Below, piece after piece: positions 1-11,219 of a stretch of 64,000 nucleotides of DNA. This stretch comes from Citrus sinensis (lineage: Eukaryota > Streptophyta > Magnoliopsida > Sapindales > Rutaceae): assembly GCF_022201045.2 (NCBI RefSeq), contig NC_068562.1:8104001-8168000 (forward strand), in the 5' to 3' direction. The notes beneath the pieces are model-generated. The model did not search any database. It saw only the letters and a program-made list of their open reading frames with translations, and was not told the origin of the DNA. The first letter of the stretch is position 1; every line of letters begins with the position of its first letter. A program made the position numbers and the translations under genes.

Positions 1-45
1 ATAGCATGTTTGATGAAATGATGAATTAAATTAAACTATGCTAAC

Positions 46-810
46 CTGCATTTGATGTGCAAGCAGCCAAGAATCTCTTCCATATAAAATTTGCAATTGG
101 GGCATCACCTCCACCTATCATTGTGCGCAAGCTCCATTAACATAATATCTCCCTCATCTCTTTCATCCTCTCCAAATTTACGAAACTCCTTACAATTGAT
201 CTCCACATGTCATGAAACCGTGTGCTGAGTATAAAATAGTCTGTGTATGGCCTTATTTGATATCGAGGTACTATTAAAAAAAAAAAGGGTACAACAACTA
301 TGAAATAAAAACAAATAGCACATCATAATATATTTTTAAATAATAATTTTGGTAAAATTAGTAAAAAAAATAATATTTTTTTCATTATACAAGTGTAAAA
401 TCAAATCAACTTCTAAATTACAACAATTAATCTTATCAAGAATTTTAATACTATAGCGTAAAAGCTACAGTTGTCCAACTTGAATCCCAAACAGGATCTA
501 TGACATACATGGCATTCAGATACAGTCGCAATTTGCCCTCCATCATGAACTAATATAGCCCAAGAATTCTTAAACGTGAGGGAGCTTCTCCCCATCTATC
601 ATACATTTCTTTCGGAATAATGCCGCAACAAAACTGTGGCTTCAAAATTCCCTTACCCTCCAATTCAGGGCACTTGACCATAGATATATTTTCTTATATC
701 CTTGATGCAACATAATTGGCAGTACAATTATTGCAAAACGAGTGAATGCAATTGTTGCTTCTAAACAATTCCTGGGTCGATTTTGCATCTGTGCAGATGA
801 AACAAAAGCT
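46..810 (-). pseudogene. RBR-type E3 ubiquitin ligase pseudogene (RING1-IBR part, truncated by window edge)
   Basis: Read on the minus strand, broken frames match the RING1-IBR part of plant RBR ubiquitin ligases (RNF144/ARIADNE-like), which pass ubiquitin from E2 through a RING2 cysteine. In order one sees a CxxC pair (FCFICTD, about 793-807), then CIHSFCNNC, VKCPELEGKG, PQFCCGIIPKEMYDRWGE, an IBR segment DGGQIATVSEC in another frame (about 500-540), NCKEFRKFGEDE and CPNCKFYMEEILGC, ending at a good donor (TGCAG|gttagc) at 46. The gene is dead: there is a stop after SRI, a stop inside the WR*CPNC motif (probably CGA to TGA), a TGG to TGA change in the usual PWH motif, at least one frameshift near 540-600, and several lost zinc-binding cysteines. 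RING2 would lie beyond base 1. Homology is by motif recognition; the exact subfamily is uncertain. Confidence 0.72.
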
Positions 811-2219
811 CTAATACTTTGAGATTGAGAAGACTCGCCGGTTTATTTCTTGGGAATGAAATAGTTATAATCTTCCATTTTTTGGTGATACATTTTTCGT
901 CATTGAAAAAATTGCTGAAGACATTAAAAACCCTTGAAGCTGTAACTCTTCAGCTTATAACTCATATGATATTGGAAATATGTAGTCCTTATCTTGTAAA
1001 GCTGAGAACTAAAAATCCTCAACTAATAGTTGATTGTTATTGTTATTAGAACTTGATACTCCCACCATTTTTTTTTCTCCTTCTTGAGGGATGCCTTGTG
1101 TTTTAAAGATTTAGCTCGATTTATAGTCCTTGATATAAATTATATGAAATTCTCACCCATGCTATGTTATTGGGAAATTTGAAGGATCATTAGTTAATTG
1201 ATTAATTATTAAGCAGTTTTCTAAACATATCTATTGAGTTTGATTTTTGCGGAAGAAGAAAGTAATTAAAACAATTTCCCATGCAAATTAATCAATCTAG
1301 AGAGCTGAGCGGGGCTGGCATTGAAATAGCTCCACTACTTGAAATTTGAAGGCAGTTGAAAGGAGTCCTCCCCTCTTTCTCCCTCGTGCCGAGGTGCATC
1401 TAAATCAACCCTGAAAATTTGGCATTATTAAATACAAGTGTCCTAAAATAAGTATTCATGGTTGAGGCCATTTCCACCAAGTCTCACACAATATATATTA
1501 GTTAATGTAAATGCATCTACCATCAGATTAATAAATATATCTAACAGATAAAATAATAATTCTTCATTTTAAGTTTATGAATCTAATCACACGATAAGAT
1601 AGTCATGATATGGTGAGTGGGAACCACTTCATCTCAAATTTATTTTCGTCTCGAAATTAAATACTTACTAATCAAAATTTAGCATAAACCCAGTTTAAGA
1701 ATTTTTTTCCCTTGAGTAAGTGGTCCTTTAGTGTATTCTCTCTCATCCGTTTAATTAATTTTCGTAGTGTATTCAATTTTGATAATTGATCACATATGAC
1801 AAGAATCTAACAGATATATGCACCACAGGCCACAATTTCTCAGAAATAAAATTGGTCATTCTAATGGAAGCGATCGAAATATCTAGTGATAAGTCACCAA
1901 AGACAGCCTGTATACAACAGTGAATTCTATTGTTAACAGACAAGAATTGAGAGTGATAGCCAAGAATGAGAAATTGCTGCACTTATCTCGACAACTGAAA
2001 GTGAATATTTATTATAACAATACCCCGTCGAAATATCCCAGCTAGCTAGCTTCTGCTACTCTCTTTTTCCTCCACTTTTACATTATCCAAATCAATTGCA
2101 CATATTGAGGAAAATATATAAATATAATTAAAAAAGCACCTAATTAAAATAATTATCAGATTATAGCCCAATATATATTTCTCTGGGAATATGGTGGCTT
2201 ATTATGCTGTGTTTATTTC
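811..2219. other. intergenic, no gene seen
   Basis: AT-rich sequence between the RBR pseudogene and the FLZ gene. Only short chance open frames occur. The last few hundred bases probably hold the 3' UTR of the FLZ gene, which runs leftwards. Confidence 0.5.
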
Positions 2220-2800
2220 TCAACGGAGCTCCTCTAAAAAGACTCGAGTCTCACCCCGATGATGACGACGATCAGCTCCAATATTACAATGCCTGTTATT
2301 AGATTTTAGAAATTGCTTTCTAGAAGCTTCTAATTCCTTCATTTCATCCAAAAAAATCTGCCTGTCTCGGCATTCGATGCTGCAAAATCCTTGGTCACCT
2401 CTGCATATGAACAGTCATTCACTTGTCACGATTTTATTAAATGGTTATACGTAGAGTACCCTCACTACGAGGGAAAAGGAAAAAAAAAAAAAACACATTT
2501 TCACCTGTACATGTAAACTTCTTTGTCTAAGCTCAAGTTCTTGTTGCAAAGATAGCATGACTTGAGATAGCAATAATATTGATCCCCACTTGCTGATGGT
2601 CGTCGTCGAGAATCTGATCTTGTTGATACCAAAGCTGGTTTCACGACAACGTTAGACCTACTCTGTGAAATTTGAGCAAGAATTTTCAAGCCAACAATCA
2701 CTGTGCCCTCGTTTGATGAGCTTGCGTGTGGGTACCTATTTTTGCTCTCTTTGGTGTCTTCTTCCATCTTAAAAGCACTTATTATAGACTTCAGAAGCAT
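2220..2800 (-). CDS. FLZ-type (DUF581) zinc-finger protein
   Basis: Two exons, complement(join(2220..2400,2505..2800)), give 158 aa. The FCS-like zinc finger lies at about residues 78-122: YLKSCYLCNKNLS, then EVYMYRGDQGFCSIECRDRQ and the acidic tail of the motif (FLDEMKELE). The intron (donor gtgaaa, acceptor atgcag) splits the arginine of MYR-G, the usual FLZ intron position, and the joined frame is continuous to TGA. FLZ proteins are plant-specific adaptors that bind SnRK1 kinase subunits and are often controlled by sugar, ABA or stress; that role is family knowledge. The N-terminus starts MLLKSI and is followed by a Ser/Arg-rich linker. I chose the ATG at 2800 because FLZ proteins commonly begin MLL and a run of 16 A lies directly before it; an upstream in-frame ATG at 2911 would add 37 low-complexity residues. 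Confidence 0.9.
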
Positions 2801-2816
2801 TTTTTTTTTTTTTTTT
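2801..2816 (-). promoter_or_regulatory. poly(A) tract directly before the FLZ start codon
   Basis: Sixteen consecutive A on the sense (minus) strand abut the ATG, preceded by a purine-rich stretch (gagagaaag type). It is probably part of the 5' leader. A translational effect through poly(A)-binding protein is possible but only inferred. Confidence 0.4.
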
Positions 2817-4201
2817 CTGAGAGAAAGAAAGAGTAATGAGAGTTGAGTTGGGGAAGGTTTGTGAAGTAGGAGTGAACTGACGGGTGGTATAAAAAGGAAA
2901 CAAAAAAGCAACTTCTTCTGGTTCTGGGGCCAAACATAGAAATAAAATAATCAATTCTCGAGTGAAAAGTGAATAATTAAACACGTTGGTTTTTGTTTGA
3001 ATGCACGTGGAGCTAAATAAATTTTGCCTGGTTAAGATATTTATTGATTATTGAACTTACTGTTCTAGGCCGCGTTTGCTTTTGATTGATGGGTTATTTA
3101 ATAAAATTTGGTGAGATTGGAATGGGAGCTTTTGACCTTTACTTTTGTCATGGCCCCTACCAAGAACAAGATATTTTTCTTTTCTTTTTTTTTTAATATT
3201 TTTGAATTTATGCTTTAGACCAACATTATAAACGTGAAAAAATTTGTGTGATTAATGGATGCTATTCATTTTATATCTCTCTCTTTTTTTTTAGAAGATT
3301 TAGATTTTTTCTTAAATTGATTTTTCTTAATTTTTATGTGAGGATCTAAATCCATCTACTCCTCATCACATATAATTGTTTTTATGGTAGCAACAAATAT
3401 AAGCGTCAATTATTGTTGTGAGCTGAATGATAAGATCGATTAAGTCACCAAAATTTTTCATCGGCATTAAAATTAAATAATATTAAGAGTTAATTGACAT
3501 CTTGTTTAATTTATCCCGTTGCTCCTTTTAAGATAGATCAAGTGACAAAACGTTCTACATTTGAAGGGGGAAAAAAAAAATTAAGTATGCAACTATAATT
3601 TAACTCATTCAAATAAAGGCCAAGGTTAAAACTTAAAAAGTAGAAATAATTGTGTTGTTGTCAAATCCAAGCCGAAAGCCTGAAACGTGCTGCATGCTGT
3701 GTGTAGCTCTCAAGCATTTCGTAAAATAGTTTATGAATTATGAGCCTACAACACAACATTCTCATTCGCTATTGATTACATTTTTAATTTGATCGAAGTT
3801 ATTCAAAGTCCTCTTGATCCCAGCCGACCAGTAAAATTTGTCGAAAAATCTCTTGGAGAAGTGATCTGCCCCACGAAGTAGATTAGAATATTGCCCCTTT
3901 CAGGCATAGTTGAATTTGTTATGGATATTGGAATATGCTTCGTGCCCATAGGTTTGATTATTAGTAAACTAGTAATAGGAGATAATTAAGAACTTTGACT
4001 GCACAAATAATCAAACGGCGATTCGTTTTTTTTTTTTTTTTGGAGGAATTCTTCTGTCTTATCTCATTTTGTACATTTTTTTTTTTGTTAATATGGGTAA
4101 AAACCATTAAGACGCTCAAAATTTACTCACATGTCAATATTGATCCATTAGTTTAAAAAATGATCACATTGACCCCTCCTTAGGTTAAGACATGGGTAAA
4201 T

Positions 4202-4410
4202 TTTGGATTATCCTTGTGAAATAATAATTTTAAAAATATCTTCTAAATTATTGTGAATTTTGATTTAACCTCATTTTTGTTCCCAAAAAAAAAAAGTGGG
4301 TTGATGATTTTTTTTTTTATTTTCTTTACAAAAAAATAGAGAGTAAGTTGAAATTTACAATAATTTAAAAGATATTTTGAAGAATGTTTTTCCATTAGGG
4401 GATTAATCCG
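4202..4410. repeat. foldback MITE-like element (copy 1)
   Basis: The left arm (GGATTATCCTTGTGAAATAA, then a shared core AATATCTTCTAAATTATTGTG) pairs with the reverse complement of the right arm over about 75 bases, giving a long imperfect hairpin. A second member of the same family lies at 28564-28798. No clear target-site duplication was found. Confidence 0.5.
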
Positions 4411-5691
4411 AGATTAACCCTTTAAAAATAATCATACATAATCCAAGACATTTTTGAAAAAGTGTTCTGTATATCATCTATGTGACTCATAAAGGGAATA
4501 TGTTTGACATTTTGAAACCAAGTAAGTCATTATTTATATAATTAAAATTCATGGGATATAGTGGCTTTTCCCTTTCCTATCCATTTTTTTTTCTTAATTC
4601 CTTCTTTAAACTGTTTGAGAAAATTAAAAATAAAAGGGCAAGGATCAGTATCGGAAGAGACCGATACTTATTGACTCTCGGCCCACTAGAAAATGGGCTC
4701 ATCACTTTTTAAATAAGGCTGGGCTTATTTATTTATGTTTGGGTTGGACGTATTTGCCAGTTTTCCTTCGGGCTTATCAGTTCCTTTAGAGTGGTGATTT
4801 TTTTTTTTGTTACTCCAATTTATCTCTCCAATTCTCACCAATCACTTTATCTTAAAGTTTTACATGCCCCACAATTTTACACTTAAACTTGTAATTTATT
4901 TAAATTTAATTATATATGACCACGATTATCTCTTTTTCAATAATAATATTTTTTTAATTCACTATCTGCTACTTCTATAATTAAACAAAATTTGTGAGGG
5001 TTTCAAAATACTAAAATAAAAATAACAATAAAATAGCAATAGAACTCTACTAATGATGGCATATAATTTTTTTGATTGGAATTGGTTCAAGGGTAATGCC
5101 AGTGGTTTAATCCTCACCCCCTTCATCTCCTTCTCCACCAGCTGCCTAACTGCCTTATTAACAGCGCCTTTTGGTTCTTTCAGTTCATTATGTTATACTG
5201 GATGGACATTAAAAAACATGAAAGAATTCATAACTCATTTGCAATGAACTGAAAGCTTTCTTCTTCATCACTTCAAGATTATTCTAAATAAGAATCAAAT
5301 AATTTAATTAAGTTTAAAATAAAAATGAGGGTTCATAATATGAAACGAGGATTTTCTAAAGAAGTGAATGATAATAAGGATAAAAAAAAGGACAAATTGG
5401 GGATTATATAGGGTATATTTCGAGTGAAAAGTTGTTTTATACTTATTAATGAGGCTAATGAGATGAATTAAGAGGGCAAATATCACCACTCCTCCCTTTA
5501 TGAGTGCTAATCTGGTTTAAGATTCTAACTTTATTAAAGTTCAGAAAACTATTAAGTTATATGATTTTTAATGTAATAACATTATATTATTAAACCATAT
5601 GGTTTAATAACTTTTTTGATTTAATACTATTAAAGTATATAGTTTAATATCTTTCTCGGACTTCAAAAAATCCAAAATTCTAGATCGAAAC

Positions 5692-5695
<4 letters not shown>

Positions 5696-5742
<47 letters not shown>
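5696..5742. repeat. (AC)n microsatellite
   Basis: Uninterrupted AC dinucleotide repeat of about 23 units. Confidence 0.97.
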
Positions 5743-5743
<1 letters not shown>

Positions 5744-5796
5744 TACTTATTACAATAAGAAATATATTAGAATTTAGTCTATCTTACTCACATTTA

Positions 5797-6416
5797 GGGT
5801 CAGTTTGTAAATACTGTAACTTTTAAAATAATTGTGTTAGCTATGTTGTAAAAATAATCAGTTGTGAAGAGAATAAACTAAATATTTGATCAAATTTATT
5901 TTTAAAAGTGTCGTGAGTTCTTAAAAGCAATCGTATGTGTTTAGCAAATTTTACTATTAAGCTGCTGTAATAATATAATGACTGAATTAGACATAATATT
6001 GAACAAAATTTATTTAAACCTTTATATAAAATATTTTTTATTACGTACCTATAATAATTGATAACTAAAATAAATATTTTACATTATTAAGTTTATTTTT
6101 TCGTTTTGTTATCTAAATATAATTCATAATAGTGATAATCTATTTAAAGCTAATGCTTTTATTTCTAAAGTGATAAGGATAATTTTAGATTTTTATAATC
6201 TATATGAAGATTTATATGGAATTGTATTAAATATAAAAGTGATTCTCTCAAAATCATATTTTGAAAACTTAGTTCTTCACTACTTTTTAAAATCTACTAT
6301 AAGATGAGGGATTTTGACAAAAGTGATTTTAAAAAAAAAAATTAACAAACATCAAAATTAATTTTTAATTTTTTAAAATTACTTTTAAACTTTCCAAAAA
6401 TAATTTCAAATGGGCC
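5797..6416. repeat. possible MITE
   Basis: Starts TTAGGGTCAGTTTG and ends CAAATGGGCCATAA. The ends are loosely inverted (GGGTCAGTTTG against TGGCCCATTTG) with TA-rich 3-bp flanks, as in PIF/Harbinger-derived elements. The interior is AT-rich and non-coding. The flanking triplets are TTA and TAA, not identical, so this is tentative. Confidence 0.35.
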
Positions 6417-7796
6417 ATAATACTAGATAGATGTCATGCTTGACCTTTATTAGTGGGATTTATATATTAGTGGGGAAAATGAATACCCCTACCTGATTAA
6501 ATTGGAAGAGAAATGCGTCCCGACAATTTACTGTGATTCCAGCACACGTGTTACCAATGGTGAATGCACTAAATTGAATATTTGAATTAAAAGTTTTGCA
6601 AATATAGTAGCATAATCCTCCTCTTTTCTGTCCATCTCTCTGTTTATAGTATGTGAAGTAATAGCTTTATCTTAGCAAATAATCAATGGTCGACTTTAGC
6701 CATCAGATTCAACTTCCATTGTACTAAATCATAAATGGGAATTAAAATAAACTTGTATGTGACTAAGATATTATTATTATATTCTTCATAAAGATGCCTA
6801 ATTCTTTTGGACCGACTATATAAAGATATACTAAATATTCTTAATATGGAAATTAAGCTCTAAACTCTAATGGGTAATCGTGATCGACTCAGCAGACCAT
6901 TGCATAGATGCTTTGCTTCAACTTCACGGGATATGTATAAATCTGGCCCTGGCTTCGGGATTAATTGCCAGTCACACAATGCATTAATTATTGATACTAA
7001 GCTGGTAATATACCACTAAATAAAAAAAAATGGTGATAAAATATATAACCTGGAAAGACAATATTAGATGCTAATTAAGTTGGCTGTTTGCTTTGAGAAA
7101 TGGGAATCAGTAGCTTTTGCGAAGTTAATTATACGTTAGATGCTCATTAAGTTGGCTGTTTGCATTTTAGAAAAGTAAGAGTTTGTCTGAGATTTTATGA
7201 TATTTTTACAAGGCTATGAGGTTATGGTTAATAGTTATTCAGTATGTGCGTATAACTATTAAATTTAATTTTTTTTTTTTGGAATTTAAGTGGGCATAAA
7301 TATCCAATTGACAACTTGTACAATCTCTTTGACCAACTCATGACATGCGTAAAAGCTTTAGATCTGTGTAAAGATCCGATCGACGTGTCATTCAATCTTT
7401 TAAGTTGACATAAAGATTATAGAACATGTCAGTTTTAACCTGTAAAGATTGTACTACATGGTGCTTAAATATATATTTTAAAGACAATTTCTATAAGATT
7501 TTGATTGTATTTGGTTTAATGTTAAATTTTTACTTAATATATCATGGACAAGATAACCCATGACCAGGGCAAAACTTTAACCTAAGTTGCGACCATATGG
7601 TTTTGCGTCGATTAATATAATTAGTAATTAAACGTCACTCAATTACCTAAAGGGAGACAAAAACTTAGAGTCCTATACCCTAAAGGATTCAAATTAGTTG
7701 GATTACACCAAATTGTTTAAGGACACAGCACCAATTGCATATCTTTTTTGCATAAATAACTTGCGAGGATTTAATTTCGACCTGTCTGCATCTCTG

Positions 7797-7802
7797 TATA
7801 AA
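7797..7802 (+). promoter_or_regulatory. TATA box of LEA_3 copy 1
   Basis: TATAAA in the context TATAAACCCTACT, 107 bases before the ATG, conserved in the second copy. Confidence 0.6.
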
Positions 7803-7903
7803 CCCTACTCTCTTCACGTTAAAATATTCAAACCATCGTATTCTCCTCTAATAGTGAACCTTCACGGAAAAAATCTATCTGCTTTTGCTTAATCTTGTTG
7901 ATT

Positions 7904-7980
7904 ATGGCCTCTAAGTTTTCAAACAGCTTTCTTCTTCTAAGGTAAGTGCACATCTTTCAGTTTTATCCATGCATGCAATG

Positions 7981-8026
<46 letters not shown>

Positions 8027-8356
8027 AGTAGTAGTTGTTAATAAATAATCTTTTCGTATCTTGTTACTAAATACATGTTTATATATATTTAATTTGTTTG
8101 TGTTTTGTGATGAAGCAGGCGATCTTATGCGGTGGCAGCGGAGAATTTGAGAGGGCAGCAGCCGGCGGCTGTGGCAGCTGCATCATTGACGACGAAGGTG
8201 ACGGATTCTAGGGCACATGTTTGTGGTGTGAAGAAAGAAGAATTTTGGATGAAGGATCCCATCACCGGCAACTGGATTCCGGAGAGTCAATTTAATCAGA
8301 TTGATGTTGCTGACCTTAGAGAGCAGTTGCTGCCCAGGAAGAATAATGATTCTTGA
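7904..8356 (+). CDS. LEA_3 (SAG21-like) late embryogenesis abundant protein, copy 1
   Basis: Two exons, join(7904..7941,8119..8356), give 91 aa. Exon 1 codes MASKFSNSFLLL and part of an Arg; the intron uses gtaagt and gaagcag and carries a (TAA)n repeat. The N-terminus (Ser/Arg/Leu-rich, then RRSYAVAA) looks like a mitochondrial presequence, as in LEA_3 proteins. The C-terminal LEA_3 signature is EEFWMKDPITGNWIPESQ followed by IDVADLREQLLP, equivalent to the W-x-PDPxTG and IDxAELR motifs of SAG21/AtLEA5. Family members accumulate in dehydration, senescence and oxidative stress; that role is taken from the family. It is the left gene of a tandem pair with the same exon structure. Confidence 0.88.
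7983..8023 (+). repeat. (TAA)n microsatellite in LEA_3 copy 1 intron
   Basis: About 13 perfect trinucleotide units. The intron of copy 2 lacks it, so it expanded after the duplication or was lost from copy 2. Confidence 0.95.
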
Positions 8357-9990
8357 TGAAATAATTTTCAAAATTTTATTTCGAAGACTTTATGTTTGCT
8401 TAATTTGATGTGTATTTTCTGTTAATCCATCAACCACGTTAATAGTGATATCTACTTGTCTTGTTCAATCTCTTAAATTGTTACTATTAATGTGCTTCTT
8501 GTTTGGATCCTTCTCAATTGTTCTCTGCAGCATGCCCGTGGGTTCCCCGCAACCCTCTTCATATCAGTATCTCGAAGTTCCTAAGTTATCTTTTTTCATT
8601 CTTATCCACTGACCCTCTCAATCACATATTTCATATTCCTGAAGATACTTAATTCCGTTGGACCAACTATAAGCTGATATATACTAATATACCATCCATA
8701 TTCTAGAAATATGGCAAGCTCTAGTTTTATATCAGTTACACAATTAATGCATTATATATAGATATTAATCAGCTGGTAATATACCGGGAAAAAGAATGAC
8801 AATTAAAATATAAAAATGCAAAGTATAGAGAGAGAAATATTGGCTAACGTGGGATCATTTCACATACTCAGTTGGCTTTTGGATTGAGAATCAATAACTT
8901 TATGGCTTCCAATTAATCTATAATTTCGTACACACACACACACACATATAGATTAATTAAAAGTAATCAAAATTTGATTTCATTTTACTTATTAAGTAGT
9001 ATTAGGAATTCGGACGTTTCTTTTTCAGAAGCATTAATTCATTGTCTCTGTCCTTACATATATAAATCCATGCTGTTTAGATACATGTCAAGTTTGAGAT
9101 AATGCCATATAACTTCCAGAAACGAAAATGAAAGAAGAAAAGAGTTGGTATCGGTCGAGTTTCCACTAGCAATAAAAAAAGAGGAATAATATTAATTATA
9201 CCAAGAATAAAAACACAAACATTGAAAAAGATATGCGATATTGAAAATCTGAAATCAATTGTCTATTTTCTTCTATGATAAGATAAATAATTAATACGTT
9301 GATTCAAGGAACAATATTGTTCGAGTTGCTGCCGTAATCCGTGTGATGATGTAATTGAATGATCAAATAAGCTGGTTTTAATTTGCAAGAAAATTTGACT
9401 CTATGCATGAGGCATGAGTCATGAGTCAAGATATTGTGAATCTGCCAGCTGAGGGAATCAATCTTGTCTTTGGCCCTTTTTGCAAATTGTAGTCAATTCT
9501 AGTGTTGGAGAGTATAAATAAATGTGAACACATCTAAGTTTGTGGAGTCATATCGATCCAAGATTTTTTTTTTCCTTTTTAAAGCCAGACCAGCATAAGT
9601 CACCTAATTTATTTATTTGCAAATAAAGTAAATAAATGACACAAAGTTATTGTGTAAAATTAGGGAGATGAAGAGAAAAAAATGTAACATTTGGTTTGTG
9701 GGGTTTTTCCTTATGAATGTTAAACTATATTTAGCTCAAAATATCGACAAGACAACCCAATTAGCAGATACTTATCCTCTATTATTACTTATAAATCATA
9801 ATTAGATAATCTCCCTCCCATTAACGTAAAAGCAAAAAGCAAAATACTAAAAATCGTATTCCCTAAAGGATTCAAATTCAAAGCAGCTGGTTCTTCCCAA
9901 ATTGCATAGGACACAGCACAAATCACGTTTCCTTTTTTTGTCCAGAAAATTTTCAAACGGATTCTTTAAACTCTGTCTGTAATATCCCTA

Positions 9991-9996
9991 TATAAA
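9991..9996 (+). promoter_or_regulatory. TATA box of LEA_3 copy 2
   Basis: TATAAA in the context TATAAACCCTACT, 117 bases before the ATG and matching the copy 1 promoter. A second TATAAAA about 60 bases downstream is an alternative. Confidence 0.55.
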
Positions 9997-10107
9997 CCCT
10001 ACTAGTTATTACGAGTCCTCTAAAAAACGATCGTTCTTATCTCCTTACCATATAAAACCCTTCGCGCACTTAAAAACTTAATCTGCTTTTTGCTTTCTCT
10101 TGTCAAC

Positions 10108-10497
10108 ATGGCTTCCAAGTTTTCAAATAGCTTTCTGCTTCTCAGGTAAAGTGCTTATTTTCCATTCATGCAAAGATTTAACAATAATATTGACTAACAA
10201 ATGCATACCCTTTTCTTTATATATATATATATTGCTTTAATATTTGTTTTGAGATTTTGTAGGCGATCAAATGCGGTGGCCGCGGGGAATGTGGGAGGGA
10301 AGCAGCCGGCGGCCGCGGAAGTAATGAGGAAGATGACGGATATGAAGGCAGAATCAGTTTGTGGTGTCGAGAAAGAAGAATTTTGGATGAGGGATCCTAA
10401 CACCGGCAACTGGATTCCGGAGAGTCAATTTAATCAGATTGATGCTGCTGATCTTAGAGACCAATTACTCCCCAAGATCAAGAAGAATGACTCTTGA
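10108..10497 (+). CDS. LEA_3 (SAG21-like) late embryogenesis abundant protein, copy 2
   Basis: Two exons, join(10108..10145,10263..10497), give 90 aa. The first 15 residues (MASKFSNSFLLLRRS) are identical to copy 1, and the C-terminal block EEFWMRDPNTGNWIPESQ with IDAADLRDQLLP is nearly so. The middle (residues about 20-45) has diverged most and includes VMRKMTDMKAESV. The splice donor is gtaaag and the acceptor ttttgtag, at the same codon and phase as copy 1. A mitochondrial or plastid location is likely from the presequence. The frame is intact with a normal stop, so both copies are probably functional. Confidence 0.88.
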
Positions 10498-10981
10498 ACA
10501 GTTTCCAAAATTAAAAATTCGACGACTTTACTTACTTTGATTTGATGATGTATGCATTTTGTGTTTCATGGTCAGTCTTTTCTTCAATTGTTCAATCAAA
10601 TAATGATGGTTTTATACTTGTTCAATCTCTTTGTTAAACACTGTCTATGAGTTGAGTTGATGATCTTTGTGAATTATAATTTCATTTCGTGCTCAAACAT
10701 TAATAGAGATTATCAATGGCGCAATAACGAAATTCTTTTATTTTATTAGCATCTTTTCTTGAATTTTGAACCTTGAACAGGATTTCTTTTAGAATCTTTT
10801 AAGATTTGTTTGGATAACGATTCTTTTATTTCGAAAAGAACTTAATTTCATCTCAAATTCTTATAAGATAAGAGTTTTTGCAGCATTAGAATTGCGAATG
10901 ATTTTGGCCTTCACTTACTAAAATTCTTTTTAGAGTGCAACTATTAGCACCCCTCTAACAAGTTTTTATACACCTCACTAA

Positions 10982-11216
10982 GGGTGCGTTTGGAATTAAA
11001 GTTGGACAGCTGTAGTTTAAAAATTACAGCTGTAACTTGTAAGATATGTTGATCTGATTTTTCACTTGTATAATGAAAAATCTATTATATTTTTAATAAT
11101 TTTGTCAAAATTATTATTTAAAATTTATATTCACCACATATTATTAACTTTTGTTTAATAGTTACAGTTTTTTTTTCCACAGCATCTGTTACAGCACCTC
11201 AATCTCAAATGAGACC
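10982..11216. mobile_element. Tourist-like MITE (PIF/Harbinger type)
   Basis: A 235-bp AT-rich element starting GGGTGCGTTTGGAATTAAAG and ending AATCTCAAATGAGACC, so its ends are roughly inverted (GGGTGCGTTTGG against GGTCTCATTTGAG). Both sides are flanked by TAA, the 3-bp target duplication expected for this superfamily. It has no coding capacity. Confidence 0.6.
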
Positions 11217-11219
11217 TAA

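Larger units (their letters stand above)
2817..7790. other. long AT-rich intergenic region
   Basis: No convincing gene. It holds homopolymer runs, a foldback element (4202-4410), an (AC)n microsatellite, a possible MITE (5797-6416) and the left flank of the LEA duplication. A minus-strand stretch near 5090-5200 could encode a few dozen residues rich in Lys/Glu but was not assigned to a family. Confidence 0.5.
6785..10560 (+). repeat. tandem duplication of about 1.9 kb containing two LEA_3 genes
   Basis: Unit 1 (about 6785-8640) and unit 2 (about 8640-10560) share ordered blocks well outside the coding exons. Examples are GGACCGACTATA against GGACCAACTATA (6808 and 8660), AGCTGGTAATATACC (7001 and 8771), AGTTGGCT before TTTGAGAA-like text, CCTAAAGGATTCAAATT (7679 and 9862), and TATAAACCCTACT (7797 and 9991). 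The copies are clearly diverged, so the duplication is not recent. Confidence 0.8.

Noticed and set aside
5053-5247. Small gene or glycosyltransferase-like fragment
   Set aside because: Only a vague Lys/Glu-rich resemblance on the minus strand; not enough to support a family call.
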